Below, piece by piece: positions 1 to 5,719 of a stretch of 6,760 nucleotides of DNA (positions are counted from its first letter, which is position 1; every line of letters starts with the position of its first letter). The notes under the pieces are model-generated. The model did no database searches. It was not told where the DNA came from and was given only the letters and a program-made list of their open reading frames with translations. This stretch comes from Nitratifractor sp. (GTDB lineage Bacteria; Campylobacterota; Campylobacteria; Campylobacterales; Sulfurovaceae): assembly GCA_024762845.1 (NCBI GenBank), contig JANTGQ010000069.1:1-6760 (forward strand), in the 5' to 3' direction. Position numbers and translations under genes: made by a program.

Positions 1-46
1 GGTAGAGAGTACTACATAGTAGTGCCGATGTTATTGTTCTTTTCAT
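1..46 (-). CDS. Partial 5' end of an exported protein gene (signal peptide only)
   Basis: Read on the minus strand, an ATG at 46-44 opens a frame that runs off the window edge. Only about 15 residues are visible: MKRTITSALLCSTLY. A basic start followed by a short hydrophobic stretch is typical of a Sec signal peptide. The Cys at residue 11 could be a lipobox cysteine (LLCS), although the canonical L-A/S-G/A-C form is not met. A weak GGA ribosome site lies a few bases upstream, and an A/T-rich region with a TAAAAT box sits before that. The mature protein lies outside the window, so no function can be given. The same-strand NlpC/P60 gene is about 320 bases upstream, too far to assume one operon. 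The reading rests on the start context and signal-peptide look alone. Confidence 0.5.
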   Translation of the reverse strand, partial: MKRTITSALLCSTLY

Positions 47-67
47 GTTTTTTCCAAATTTTTTTAT

Positions 68-73
68 ATTTTA
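68..73 (-). promoter_or_regulatory. Possible -10 box for the partial gene at 1-46
   Basis: The minus strand reads TAAAAT here, within an A/T-rich tract and about 22 bases before the ATG at 46. The epsilonproteobacterial housekeeping promoter is usually defined by its -10 box and periodic A/T tracts, so this is acceptable but weak. In such A/T-rich sequence a match of this quality arises easily by chance. Confidence 0.25.
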
Positions 74-260
74 TCTTAAAATTTTATAATCCCAGATTTC
101 GCATTAGAATTGCTTGAAATCTTCCAAGCGCTTGTGCTATAGGTATTTGCGGAAAACTTGAGGTGCTCCCGTAGGTGCATCGATAGTTTCTCCATAAGTG
201 CTTACAGTGCAATGGTTTGTGTAGAGTTCTACAATCTCTAATGCATAATTGGGGATAATA

Positions 261-351
261 CTACACTAAAAAGGAAACAATTTAGTAACCAAATGGAGTA
301 ATCTTCCAAAGAGCCAAGCTTAGGTGGCTAACGTTGTCTCTTTTAGTGTAG
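261..351. repeat. 11-bp perfect inverted repeat enclosing a multibranch fold
   Basis: CTACACTAAAA (261-271) is the exact reverse complement of TTTTAGTGTAG (341-351). The pairing continues inward: GA (274-275) with TC (339-340), a mismatch, then ACAA (277-280) with TTGT (334-337), after a two-base bulge (272-273). Two smaller hairpins lie inside: TGGA/TCCA (294-297 / 305-308) and AGCCA/TGGCT (312-316 / 325-329). The whole would fold as a three-way junction of about 91 nucleotides on either strand. No U-run follows the stem on either strand, so it does not look like a standard terminator. No flanking target duplication is visible, so a MITE is not supported. It could be a small RNA, an mRNA 3'-end or leader structure, or a remnant. 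The repeat is seen directly; its function is unknown. Confidence 0.5.
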
Positions 352-363
352 AAGTCTATTTAC

Positions 364-1692
364 TTATCGTACGCGTCGACCCCACATAAAACGTTGTCTA
401 TAGAATGGTTTGCTAAGGCTGGTAATTACAACACGGTGTTTACCGCTACTTGCGTGAATAAATTTACCATTTCCAATGTAGATACCTACGTGGTTTACAT
501 AGCCTCTTCTTCTATGTGAAGTATCGAAGAAAATTAAGTCTCCAGCTCGAAGATTTCTTCTTGTAATGTAACGTCCATAGTAGGCTTGTCTTCTAGATAC
601 TCGTGGGATTGTGCGCCCTTTGGCGTGTCTCATTACATATTGTGTAAATCCAGAGCAGTCAAATGCACCGGGTCTTGAAGCTCCCCACACATAGCGTGTT
701 CCTAGAAAGCGTTTTGCATATGCGACTACATTACGTGAAGAGCTGGAGCTTCCTCTTTTTTGGTAGCGTGCGAGTACACCGCTGAGTCTTTTACTTCGTT
801 TTTTATACTTTTTAGACTTTCTGGTTTTTACCAACTTTAGTGCTGCTTTTTTAGATATCTTTAGAACGCTTCCAACTCTTAGTGAACGTGTCTTTATTTT
901 TGGATTTAAAAGTCGTAGTTCATAAATAGAGAGATTATATCTTCTCGATATTGTCCAGATGGTTTCGCCTCTTTTCACAGTATGTTTAATAGGGGTTTTG
1001 CGTTTTTTAAGATCTACTGCTTTCCCTAGTACTGTTAGCTCCATTCCTGGCTTTAATTTAGGGTGCGGAATAAGGTTGTTCATCTTTTTAAGAGTAGTAA
1101 CCTTCATATTATATTTTTTAGCTATTGAGTATATGGTATCTCCACGTTTGACTTTATAGACAGTTTTTTTATTCGTTGCTACTGCCTTTTGGGCTTTTTG
1201 CTCAAAGTTGTTGCCAGGAATTTTAATAATATCTCCAGGGTGAATGAGAGTTTTACCCTTTGTCTTGTTTAGTTTTGTCAAATCTGAAAGCGAGACTTTG
1301 AATTTGCGTGCAATAGAGAAAAAAGTATCTCCGCTTACTACTCTGTATTGACCTTTTTTCAGTTTTTCCTTAACTTTAGTAGTTGCTGTTTTCTTTGTAG
1401 TATCTTTTTTGGATACTAACTCTTTTTTCTCTTTTGTGTTACTCTTTTTAACACTCTTGCCCTTAGATGCTTTCTTACTGAGCTTTTTTGTGTCTGTCTT
1501 TTTTAGTGTCTCTAGTTGCTCTTTAGTAAGAACAATCTCCTTATCTTTACCGTTTTCTCGGACTATTACGATAATTTTGTCTTTTTTAGTTATGATTTTT
1601 TTAATATTTGTTGGAGTTTGCGGCGCTGCATATGACGCTTGAATACTCAGCAGTGTTCCAGAAATCAATAGTGTATAAATTCTTTTTAACAT
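364..1692 (-). CDS. Exported LysM-repeat NlpC/P60 family peptidoglycan peptidase
   Basis: A 442-residue cell-wall enzyme. Residues 1-22 form a Sec signal peptide (basic MLKR, hydrophobic core, cleavage near ASYA/A). Residues about 35-113 are very rich in Lys and Thr and look like a flexible basic linker. Three LysM domains follow at about 116-158, 178-222 and 237-281, each with the (S/R)G(D/E)T turn and a closing G...L/I-K-I-type strand; these bind glycan chains. The C-terminal NlpC/P60 domain (about 318-441) carries the catalytic Cys346 in DCSGF, His401 in NHVGIY and a third residue His413 in FIHASS. It should therefore be active, cleaving peptide bonds in peptidoglycan stems, in the periplasm. 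The whole protein is strongly basic, which suits binding to the sacculus. The start is supported by AGAGGA four bases before the ATG and by the signal peptide. It is transcribed divergently from argF. The exact bond cleaved, and roles such as cell separation or shape, cannot be told from sequence. Confidence 0.92.
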   Translation of the reverse strand: MLKRIYTLLISGTLLSIQASYAAPQTPTNIKKIITKKDKIIVIVRENGKDKEIVLTKEQLETLKKTDTKKLSKKASKGKSVKKSNTKEKKELVSKKDTTKKTATTKVKEKLKKGQYRVVSGDTFFSIARKFKVSLSDLTKLNKTKGKTLIHPGDIIKIPGNNFEQKAQKAVATNKKTVYKVKRGDTIYSIAKKYNMKVTTLKKMNNLIPHPKLKPGMELTVLGKAVDLKKRKTPIKHTVKRGETIWTISRRYNLSIYELRLLNPKIKTRSLRVGSVLKISKKAALKLVKTRKSKKYKKRSKRLSGVLARYQKRGSSSSSRNVVAYAKRFLGTRYVWGASRPGAFDCSGFTQYVMRHAKGRTIPRVSRRQAYYGRYITRRNLRAGDLIFFDTSHRRRGYVNHVGIYIGNGKFIHASSGKHRVVITSLSKPFYRQRFMWGRRVR

Positions 1693-1696
1693 CTAT

Positions 1697-1702
1697 TCCT
1701 CT
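1697..1702 (-). promoter_or_regulatory. Ribosome binding site of the LysM-NlpC/P60 gene
   Basis: The minus strand reads AGAGGA, four bases before the ATG at 1692. It confirms the start that keeps the whole signal peptide. Confidence 0.7.
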
Positions 1703-1728
1703 TAAATTTTTTTGTTTATGTAATTTCT

Positions 1729-1737
1729 ATTATAACA
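1729..1737 (-). promoter_or_regulatory. Extended -10 promoter for the LysM-NlpC/P60 gene
   Basis: The minus strand reads TGTTATAAT: a perfect TATAAT with the TGn extension. It lies about 37 bases before the ATG, so transcription would start near 1722 and leave a leader of about 30 bases. T-rich tracts lie further upstream (around 1750-1757 and beyond), as usual for epsilonproteobacterial sigma-70 promoters, which lack a conserved -35. Confidence 0.65.
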
Positions 1738-1871
1738 TTTATAGACTAACAAAAAATTAATGATTAACTACAGTTTTATTAATTAATTGTATTTTAGTGT
1801 CAGATTACTAAGAGCTATAGAGTCATTGCGGGAGGTGAAAAGAGAGAATTATTTGTATTTGGGGTATATTA

Positions 1872-1880
1872 TGGTAGAAT
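1872..1880 (+). promoter_or_regulatory. Extended -10 promoter for argF-hemN
   Basis: TGGTAGAAT is a TGn extension plus TAGAAT, one mismatch from TATAAT, preceded by T-rich sequence. Transcription would start near 1887. That leaves about 38 bases to the ATG at 1925 or about 59 to the favoured ATG at 1946. It diverges from the promoter at 1729-1737, so the two transcripts do not overlap. I see no obvious ARG-box operator. Confidence 0.5.
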
Positions 1881-1935
1881 AATTCTTTTAATTTTTAGAG
1901 GATATAGATAACTTCTACTATTCTATGCAGATACC

Positions 1936-1939
1936 AGGA
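1936..1939 (+). promoter_or_regulatory. Ribosome binding site that decides the argF start
   Basis: AGGA lies six bases before the ATG at 1946. The earlier in-frame ATG at 1925 has no such site nearby; its nearest candidate, AGAGGA at 1896-1901, is 23 bases away. This favours initiation at 1946. Confidence 0.7.
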
Positions 1940-1945
1940 AAACCA

Positions 1946-2869
1946 ATGAGACATTTTTTAACACTAGCCGATTTTAACGTAGATGAACTTCAAGAGATGA
2001 TAGATCTTGCTATTAAGATCAAAGAGCAGACTAAGAAGAGGAATTTTGTGCCTTATTTAGAGAAGCAGACGTTGGGGATGATATTTGAGAAGAGCTCTAC
2101 AAGAACACGTGTGAGCTTTGAAGTTGGTATCTATCAGCTTGGTGGTGTTGGGCTCTTTTTATCAAGTAACGACTTACAGATAGGTAGAGGTGAGCCGATA
2201 AAAGATACGGCAAGAGTTGTAAGCTCTATGGTAGATATGGTAATGATTCGCACCTACGAACAGGAGAAGCTTGAAGAGTTTGCCAAATACTCAAAAGTGC
2301 CAGTAATTAACGGATTGACAGACAGTTACCACCCTGTACAGCTTATGACAGACTACCTTACAATGGTAGAGTGTGGCAAAACCAATCCAGTAGTGGCGTA
2401 TGTAGGCGATGGTAACAATATGGCACACTCTTGGATATACCTTGCAGCAATTATGGGCTTTGAGTTACGAATTGCTACACCCAAAGGGTATGAGTGCGAT
2501 GCTACTGTTGCAGAGAGAGGCTTAGAGTTGGCGTCTAAAAGTGGTGCAAAAATAGCAATTTGCAATGACCCAAAAGAGGCTGTAGAAGGTGCAGATGTTG
2601 TTACAACAGATACATGGGTCTCTATGGGGCAAGAGGATGAGAAAGCACAACGGATAAAAGACTTTGAAGGTTTTATAGTTGATAAAGCACTTATGAACCT
2701 TGCAAAAGAGGATGCTATATTCCTGCACTGTCTACCGGCATATAGAGGCTACGAAGTGAGCGAAGAGGTCTTCGAAGAGCACTCGGATGTGATTTTTACA
2801 GAAGCAGAAAACAGACTCCATGCCCAAAAAGGGGTAATGGTTTGGCTAGATAGCAAGAGGGGAGAGTAG
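1946..2869 (+). CDS. argF: Ornithine carbamoyltransferase
   Basis: Makes citrulline from ornithine and carbamoyl phosphate in arginine biosynthesis; cytoplasmic, normally a trimer. From the favoured ATG it is 307 residues, the usual family length. Numbered from there, the carbamoyl-phosphate loop SSTRTR is at about 50-55, HPVQ at 129-132, the ornithine-side DTWVSMG loop at about 222-228, and HCLPA with the catalytic Cys at 261-265. All are intact. The frame is also open from an ATG at 1925, which would add MQIPGKP. I prefer 1946 because AGGA precedes it at good spacing and because family members begin close to MRHFLTLADF. The stop is one base before the hemN GTG, so the two are almost certainly one transcript. 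argJ, another arginine gene, lies about 3.2 kb downstream under its own promoter. Confidence 0.95.
   Translation: MRHFLTLADFNVDELQEMIDLAIKIKEQTKKRNFVPYLEKQTLGMIFEKSSTRTRVSFEVGIYQLGGVGLFLSSNDLQIGRGEPIKDTARVVSSMVDMVMIRTYEQEKLEEFAKYSKVPVINGLTDSYHPVQLMTDYLTMVECGKTNPVVAYVGDGNNMAHSWIYLAAIMGFELRIATPKGYECDATVAERGLELASKSGAKIAICNDPKEAVEGADVVTTDTWVSMGQEDEKAQRIKDFEGFIVDKALMNLAKEDAIFLHCLPAYRGYEVSEEVFEEHSDVIFTEAENRLHAQKGVMVWLDSKRGE
2855..2865 (+). promoter_or_regulatory. Ribosome binding site of hemN inside the argF 3' end
   Basis: AGAGGGGAGAG overlaps the last argF codons and lies just before the stop and the GTG at 2871. It supports the non-ATG start and suggests that ribosomes finishing argF re-initiate on hemN. 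Confidence 0.6.
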
Positions 2870-2870
2870 T

Positions 2871-4238
2871 GTGGGCAAAATAGATTTAGAGAAGTTCAGT
2901 AGATACTCGAAGCCAGGACCAAGGTACACAAGTTACCCAACTGCCTTAGAGTTTAACAGTGATTTTGAGTATGAGAGCTACTTAAACTATTTAGAGAAAG
3001 AGAGTGGGCAGTTATCGCTCTATGTGCATCTACCATTTTGTAGAAGTGCCTGTTATTTTTGTGGATGTAATGTTATCTTTACCTCTAAGGGGGATAAGCT
3101 TAGCAGATATGTAGAGTATCTTAAAAAAGAGCTTGCGATATTAAAAGAGTATCTTGATAGCAGTAGAGAGGTTATTCAGTTTCACTTTGGTGGCGGTACA
3201 CCAACCTACTATGGGGCACATGAACTTGATGAGATAGTAACTACTATAAAGAGTTATTTTCCAAATTGGGGTGAAGAGGCAGAGATTAGTGTAGAGATTG
3301 ATCCACGTTACTTTAACGAAGAGCAGATGAAGGTTTTCGCCAAACATGGCTTTAACCGTATAAGTTTTGGACAGCAAGATTTTGATGAACGGGTACAGCA
3401 AGAGGTACATAGAGTTCAACCATATGACCTAACAAAAAAGGCTGTTGATTTAGCCAGAGAGTATGGGATAAAAAGTATTAATATCGACCTAATTTATGGT
3501 TTGCCGTATCAGAGCCTTGAGAGCTTTAAAGAGACACTAAAACTAGTTCTTACACTTGATCCGGATAGATTGGCTGTATTTAACTACGCACATGTACCGT
3601 GGCTTAAAAAGACTATGCGTAAATTTGATGAAACAACCTTGCCATCACCTGCAACGAAGTTAGCAATTTTTCAGCATACTATGGAGTATTTAACGCAGAA
3701 TGGCTACCAAATGATTGGTATGGATCACTTTGCAAAACCAGAAGATGAACTTTTTGCTGCAATTGAAAAAGGGGAGTTGCATAGAAACTTTCAGGGCTAT
3801 ACAACCAAGGGCGGTGCAAATCTGATAGGCATAGGGCTTACAAGTATTGGTGAGGGTGGCTACTACTATGCCCAAAACTTTAAAGATATGAAGCACTACG
3901 AAGAGGCAATAGATAGCGGTAAGCTGCCTTTTGAGCGAGGCGTAGAGCTCAGCTCGGATGACTATATACGCAAAGCAGTTATTATGGAGATAATGGCAAA
4001 CTTCTCTATAGATATCAAAAGAGCCGAAGAGGAGTTTGGTATCGATTTCAGAGAATATTTTGCACCCTCTTTAGCAAGCCTAGAGGAGTTTGTATCGGCA
4101 GAGCTTGTAACTTTAAGCGAAGATAAGTTACAAGTAAGCCAAACAGGTGCACTGCTTATTAGAAATATTGCAATGGTTTTTGATGCCTATATGCAAAAAT
4201 ATAGCGGCAGCAAGAAGAGCTTTTCGAAAACAGTTTAG
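2871..4238 (+). CDS. hemN: Oxygen-independent coproporphyrinogen III oxidase (radical SAM)
   Basis: Converts coproporphyrinogen III to protoporphyrinogen IX by two oxidative decarboxylations without oxygen, in haem synthesis in the cytoplasm. The 455 residues match true HemN in length and layout. The radical-SAM cluster motif is Cys57-x3-Cys61-x2-Cys64, followed by Gly-Cys66 as in genuine coproporphyrinogen oxidases rather than HemW-like relatives. The SAM-binding GGGTP is at 107-111, NIDLIYGLP at 204-212, FNYAHVPW at 237-244 and RNFQGYTT at 305-312. The C-terminal domain is complete and ends in an FSKTV tail like the E. coli enzyme (from memory). The start is a GTG one base after the argF stop, with purine-rich AGAGGGGAGAG just upstream, so translation is likely coupled to argF. 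A terminator follows. Nothing in the protein ties it to arginine; the pairing looks like a conserved chance operon. Confidence 0.95.
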   Translation: MGKIDLEKFSRYSKPGPRYTSYPTALEFNSDFEYESYLNYLEKESGQLSLYVHLPFCRSACYFCGCNVIFTSKGDKLSRYVEYLKKELAILKEYLDSSREVIQFHFGGGTPTYYGAHELDEIVTTIKSYFPNWGEEAEISVEIDPRYFNEEQMKVFAKHGFNRISFGQQDFDERVQQEVHRVQPYDLTKKAVDLAREYGIKSINIDLIYGLPYQSLESFKETLKLVLTLDPDRLAVFNYAHVPWLKKTMRKFDETTLPSPATKLAIFQHTMEYLTQNGYQMIGMDHFAKPEDELFAAIEKGELHRNFQGYTTKGGANLIGIGLTSIGEGGYYYAQNFKDMKHYEEAIDSGKLPFERGVELSSDDYIRKAVIMEIMANFSIDIKRAEEEFGIDFREYFAPSLASLEEFVSAELVTLSEDKLQVSQTGALLIRNIAMVFDAYMQKYSGSKKSFSKTV

Positions 4239-4244
4239 TTTTAT

Positions 4245-4273
4245 AACTCCTTAGTTTTTTGAGGGGTTTTTTT
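4245..4273 (+). terminator. Intrinsic terminator after argF-hemN
   Basis: AACTCCTTA (4245-4253) pairs with TGAGGGGTT (4260-4268) over nine base pairs, two of them G-T wobbles, around the loop GTTTTT. A run of T continues to 4273. It starts seven bases after the hemN stop and separates the argF-hemN transcript from the iron-sulfur gene. Confidence 0.7.
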
Positions 4274-4286
4274 GAGGCTTTTCTTT

Positions 4287-4307
4287 GGGGCGTTAACCCC
4301 GGGTTAA
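4287..4307. repeat. Palindrome with two mutually exclusive hairpins before the Fe-S gene
   Basis: TTAACCC-C-GGGTTAA (4293-4307) is a perfect 7+7 palindrome around one base. Its CCCC (4297-4300) can instead pair with GGGG at 4287-4290 around CGTTAA. It lies 28 bases before the ATG at 4336 and just upstream of the likely promoter. It could be an operator for a dimeric regulator of the iron-sulfur gene, or an RNA element. Its G/C density stands out from the surrounding A/T-rich spacer. The regulator is unknown. Confidence 0.45.
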
Positions 4308-4314
4308 AGTAGTG

Positions 4315-4329
4315 TAAGCTTATAAAAGG
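4315..4329 (+). promoter_or_regulatory. Likely promoter end and ribosome site of the Fe-S gene
   Basis: AAGG at 4326-4329 lies six bases before the ATG at 4336 and is the probable ribosome site. TAAGCT (4315-4320), directly preceded by TG, is a possible -10 box. The better TATAAA at 4321-4326 would make the mRNA almost leaderless. The ribosome site is fairly secure; the -10 assignment is not. Confidence 0.35.
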
Positions 4330-4335
4330 TATTTA

Positions 4336-5628
4336 ATGAGTGAGAAATTTCATTTTACATCTGTGAGTGATGAGTGTATCAAGTGTGGTAAGTGTATACC
4401 GGTTTGCACGATTCATCAGGTAAATGCAGATGAAGTAACAAGTCCAAGGGGATTTATAGACCTTCTGGGTGCTTACCAGAGAGATGAGTTAGATTTAGAT
4501 AAGCAGGCAAAAGATATTTTTGAGAGCTGCTTTTTATGTACAGCGTGTACCGATGTCTGCCCAAATGATCTCCCGACAGATATGGTTATCGAAGAGGTTC
4601 GAGCAGATATTGCAGATAAGTTTGGGATAGCGTGGTTTAAAAGAGTGTTTTTTACACTCCTACGGCATCGCTGGCTGATGGATATTATGATGAAGCTAGG
4701 CTTTGTATTTAAGACATGTGGCTTTAAGCAAGAGCCTAAAAAGAGCGGTATGGTGCCACGCTTTAATCTGCCTATTTTAAAAGCCGACAGATTGCTGCCG
4801 AGTTTAAGTAAAACAAGCTTTTTAAATAAGTATCCACAAGAGATTAAGACAAAGGGTACACGAAGAGTTGCCATATTTATAGGGTGTCTTGCAAACTACA
4901 ACTATACCTCAATTGGTGATAGTTTAGTAGATGTACTCAAAGAGCTTGATATTGATATTTTTATCCCTAAAAAGCAAAAATGTTGTGCGGCACCGGCATA
5001 TTTTACAGGTGATTTTTACACTGTAGAGAAGCTTGCAAAAGAGAATATAGAGTACTTTGAGACATTTATAGACGATGTTGAAGCAATCATTATACCAGAG
5101 GCAACATGTAGTGCTATGATTAAACATGACTGGGAGATATTCTTTAAGAACCGTGGAATGACTGATTGGGAAGAGCGCGCCAAAAAACTGAATAAAAAGA
5201 TTTTTATGGCAACAGAGTGGCTGCATAACGAGACAGAGCTCAAAGAGTTGCTTGAGAGTCGTGGAGTGAACTTTGAAGAGAGCGTAACCTACCACGATGC
5301 ATGCCACGCCAAAAAGGTGCAGGGTATTGGCGAAGAGCCAAGAGCCCTGCTGCGTGCCAATTATGAGCTTAAAGAGATGAGTGACTCTAACCGTTGTTGT
5401 GGATTTGGCGGTGTAACTATGCAGACAGAGAAGTTTCATCTTGCGCAGGCAGCCGGTAAGCCAAAGGCTGCGATGATCAAAGAGAGTGGTGCGCAGATAG
5501 TGAGTGCTGAGTGTAGTGCCTGTAGAATGCAAATTAGTAACTCTTTGCATCAAAACGAAGTAGATGTTACTTTTAAAAACCCGGTTGAACTTATTGCACA
5601 ATCGCTTAAAGAGGGTAAAAGCAATTAG
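4336..5628 (+). CDS. Iron-sulfur oxidoreductase subunit with two CCG domains (GlcF/GlpC/HdrD-like)
   Basis: A 430-residue soluble electron-transfer protein. Two [4Fe-4S] ferredoxin motifs are near the N-terminus: Cys14-17-20-24 and Cys65-68-71-75 followed by Pro. Two CCG (cysteine-rich) domains follow. The first has Cys184, Cys216-Cys217 and Cys258, and its last CxxC is incomplete (CSAM). The second is complete with Cys323, Cys354-Cys355 and Cys393/Cys396. This order is shared by GlcF (glycolate oxidase), GlpC (anaerobic glycerol-3-phosphate dehydrogenase) and HdrD (heterodisulfide reductase). The CCG domains may bind a non-cubane cluster or form the quinone/disulfide site. There is no signal peptide and no clear membrane span; a mildly hydrophobic basic stretch at about 98-127 might touch the membrane. 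No flavin-binding partner is adjacent, so the substrate cannot be named. LutA/LldE is less likely because it lacks the N-terminal ferredoxin part. The family is confident; the exact role is open. Confidence 0.85.
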   Translation: MSEKFHFTSVSDECIKCGKCIPVCTIHQVNADEVTSPRGFIDLLGAYQRDELDLDKQAKDIFESCFLCTACTDVCPNDLPTDMVIEEVRADIADKFGIAWFKRVFFTLLRHRWLMDIMMKLGFVFKTCGFKQEPKKSGMVPRFNLPILKADRLLPSLSKTSFLNKYPQEIKTKGTRRVAIFIGCLANYNYTSIGDSLVDVLKELDIDIFIPKKQKCCAAPAYFTGDFYTVEKLAKENIEYFETFIDDVEAIIIPEATCSAMIKHDWEIFFKNRGMTDWEERAKKLNKKIFMATEWLHNETELKELLESRGVNFEESVTYHDACHAKKVQGIGEEPRALLRANYELKEMSDSNRCCGFGGVTMQTEKFHLAQAAGKPKAAMIKESGAQIVSAECSACRMQISNSLHQNEVDVTFKNPVELIAQSLKEGKSN

Positions 5629-5636
5629 TGATTGCT
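5620..5636 (+). terminator. Weak hairpin at the Fe-S gene stop
   Basis: AGCAAT (5620-5625) pairs with ATTGCT (5631-5636) around TAGTG, overlapping the stop codon. The tract AAATAGTTTTGAGTTTTT follows. The stem is short and A/T-rich and the T-run is interrupted, so this is at best a weak terminator. Confidence 0.25.
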
Positions 5637-5700
5637 AAATAGTTTTGAGTTTTTAGGAACTGTTTATACAAAAATCAATAAGCTTTAAGTATATTTTTTG

Positions 5701-5706
5701 TAAAAT
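5701..5706 (+). promoter_or_regulatory. Probable -10 box of rpmB
   Basis: TAAAAT follows a six-T run and a TG, with more A/T tracts upstream, a common epsilonproteobacterial promoter layout. Transcription would start near 5713, giving a leader of nearly 50 bases that includes the hairpin at 5720-5733. Confidence 0.45.
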
Positions 5707-5719
5707 CGCAAAACTTTTT

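Larger units (their letters stand above)
47..363. other. 317-base gap without a convincing gene, rich in inverted repeats
   Basis: This is the space between two minus-strand genes. Positions 47-90 are very A/T-rich and probably hold the promoter and leader of the gene at 1-46. From about 95 to 351 the composition is more balanced and several inverted repeats occur: GATTTCGCA/TGC-TT-GAAATC (95-121), the palindrome CAAGCGCTTG (125-134), CCAT/ATGG enclosing TGC/GCA (192-214), TGTAGA/TCTACA (220-233), and the 11-bp pair at 261-351. The minus-strand frame 265-140 is open for 42 codons but has no start codon. I searched by eye for signatures of tmRNA, RNase P RNA, SRP RNA, tRNA and common riboswitches and found none. 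It may be an unrecognised structured RNA, a decayed gene or element, or plain spacer. Confidence 0.5.

Noticed and set aside
12..24. ACTAC-ATA-GTAGT inverted repeat in the partial gene
   Set aside because: It lies within the signal-peptide codons and is only five base pairs, as expected by chance.
76..195. 39-codon minus-strand ORF starting at the ATG at 195-193
   Set aside because: No ribosome site precedes the ATG, it overlaps the stop-free frame at 140-265 in another frame, and the peptide shows no recognisable motif.
261..351. MITE or insertion-sequence remnant bounded by the 11-bp inverted repeats
   Set aside because: The flanks show no target-site duplication and no second copy is in the window. 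It would need a genome search for repeated copies to revive the idea.
90..360. Known housekeeping RNA (tmRNA, 6S, RNase P, SRP RNA, tRNA) in the gap
   Set aside because: None of the conserved sequence blocks I know for tmRNA, RNase P, SRP RNA or tRNA were seen on either strand. 6S has little primary-sequence signature, so it is not strictly excluded, but the 91-base closed fold is too short for it.
959..1642. Plus-strand frames inside the LysM-NlpC/P60 gene
   Set aside because: Their Phe/Leu/Ser-rich peptides are the expected antisense reading of a Lys/Arg-rich gene.
1830..1882. Good Shine-Dalgarno-like GGGAGG (1830-1835) and a 15-codon GTG frame (1835-1882)
   Set aside because: The GTG overlaps the purine run itself and the next possible starts are too far away or quickly terminated. 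The frame crosses the proposed argF promoter, so it is probably a chance purine run.
4924..5601. 225-codon open frame on the minus strand inside the Fe-S gene
   Set aside because: It is antisense to a gene with clear cysteine motifs, its peptide has no domain character, and it is explained by the codon bias of the plus-strand gene. The same holds for the minus-strand frame at 4473-4874.
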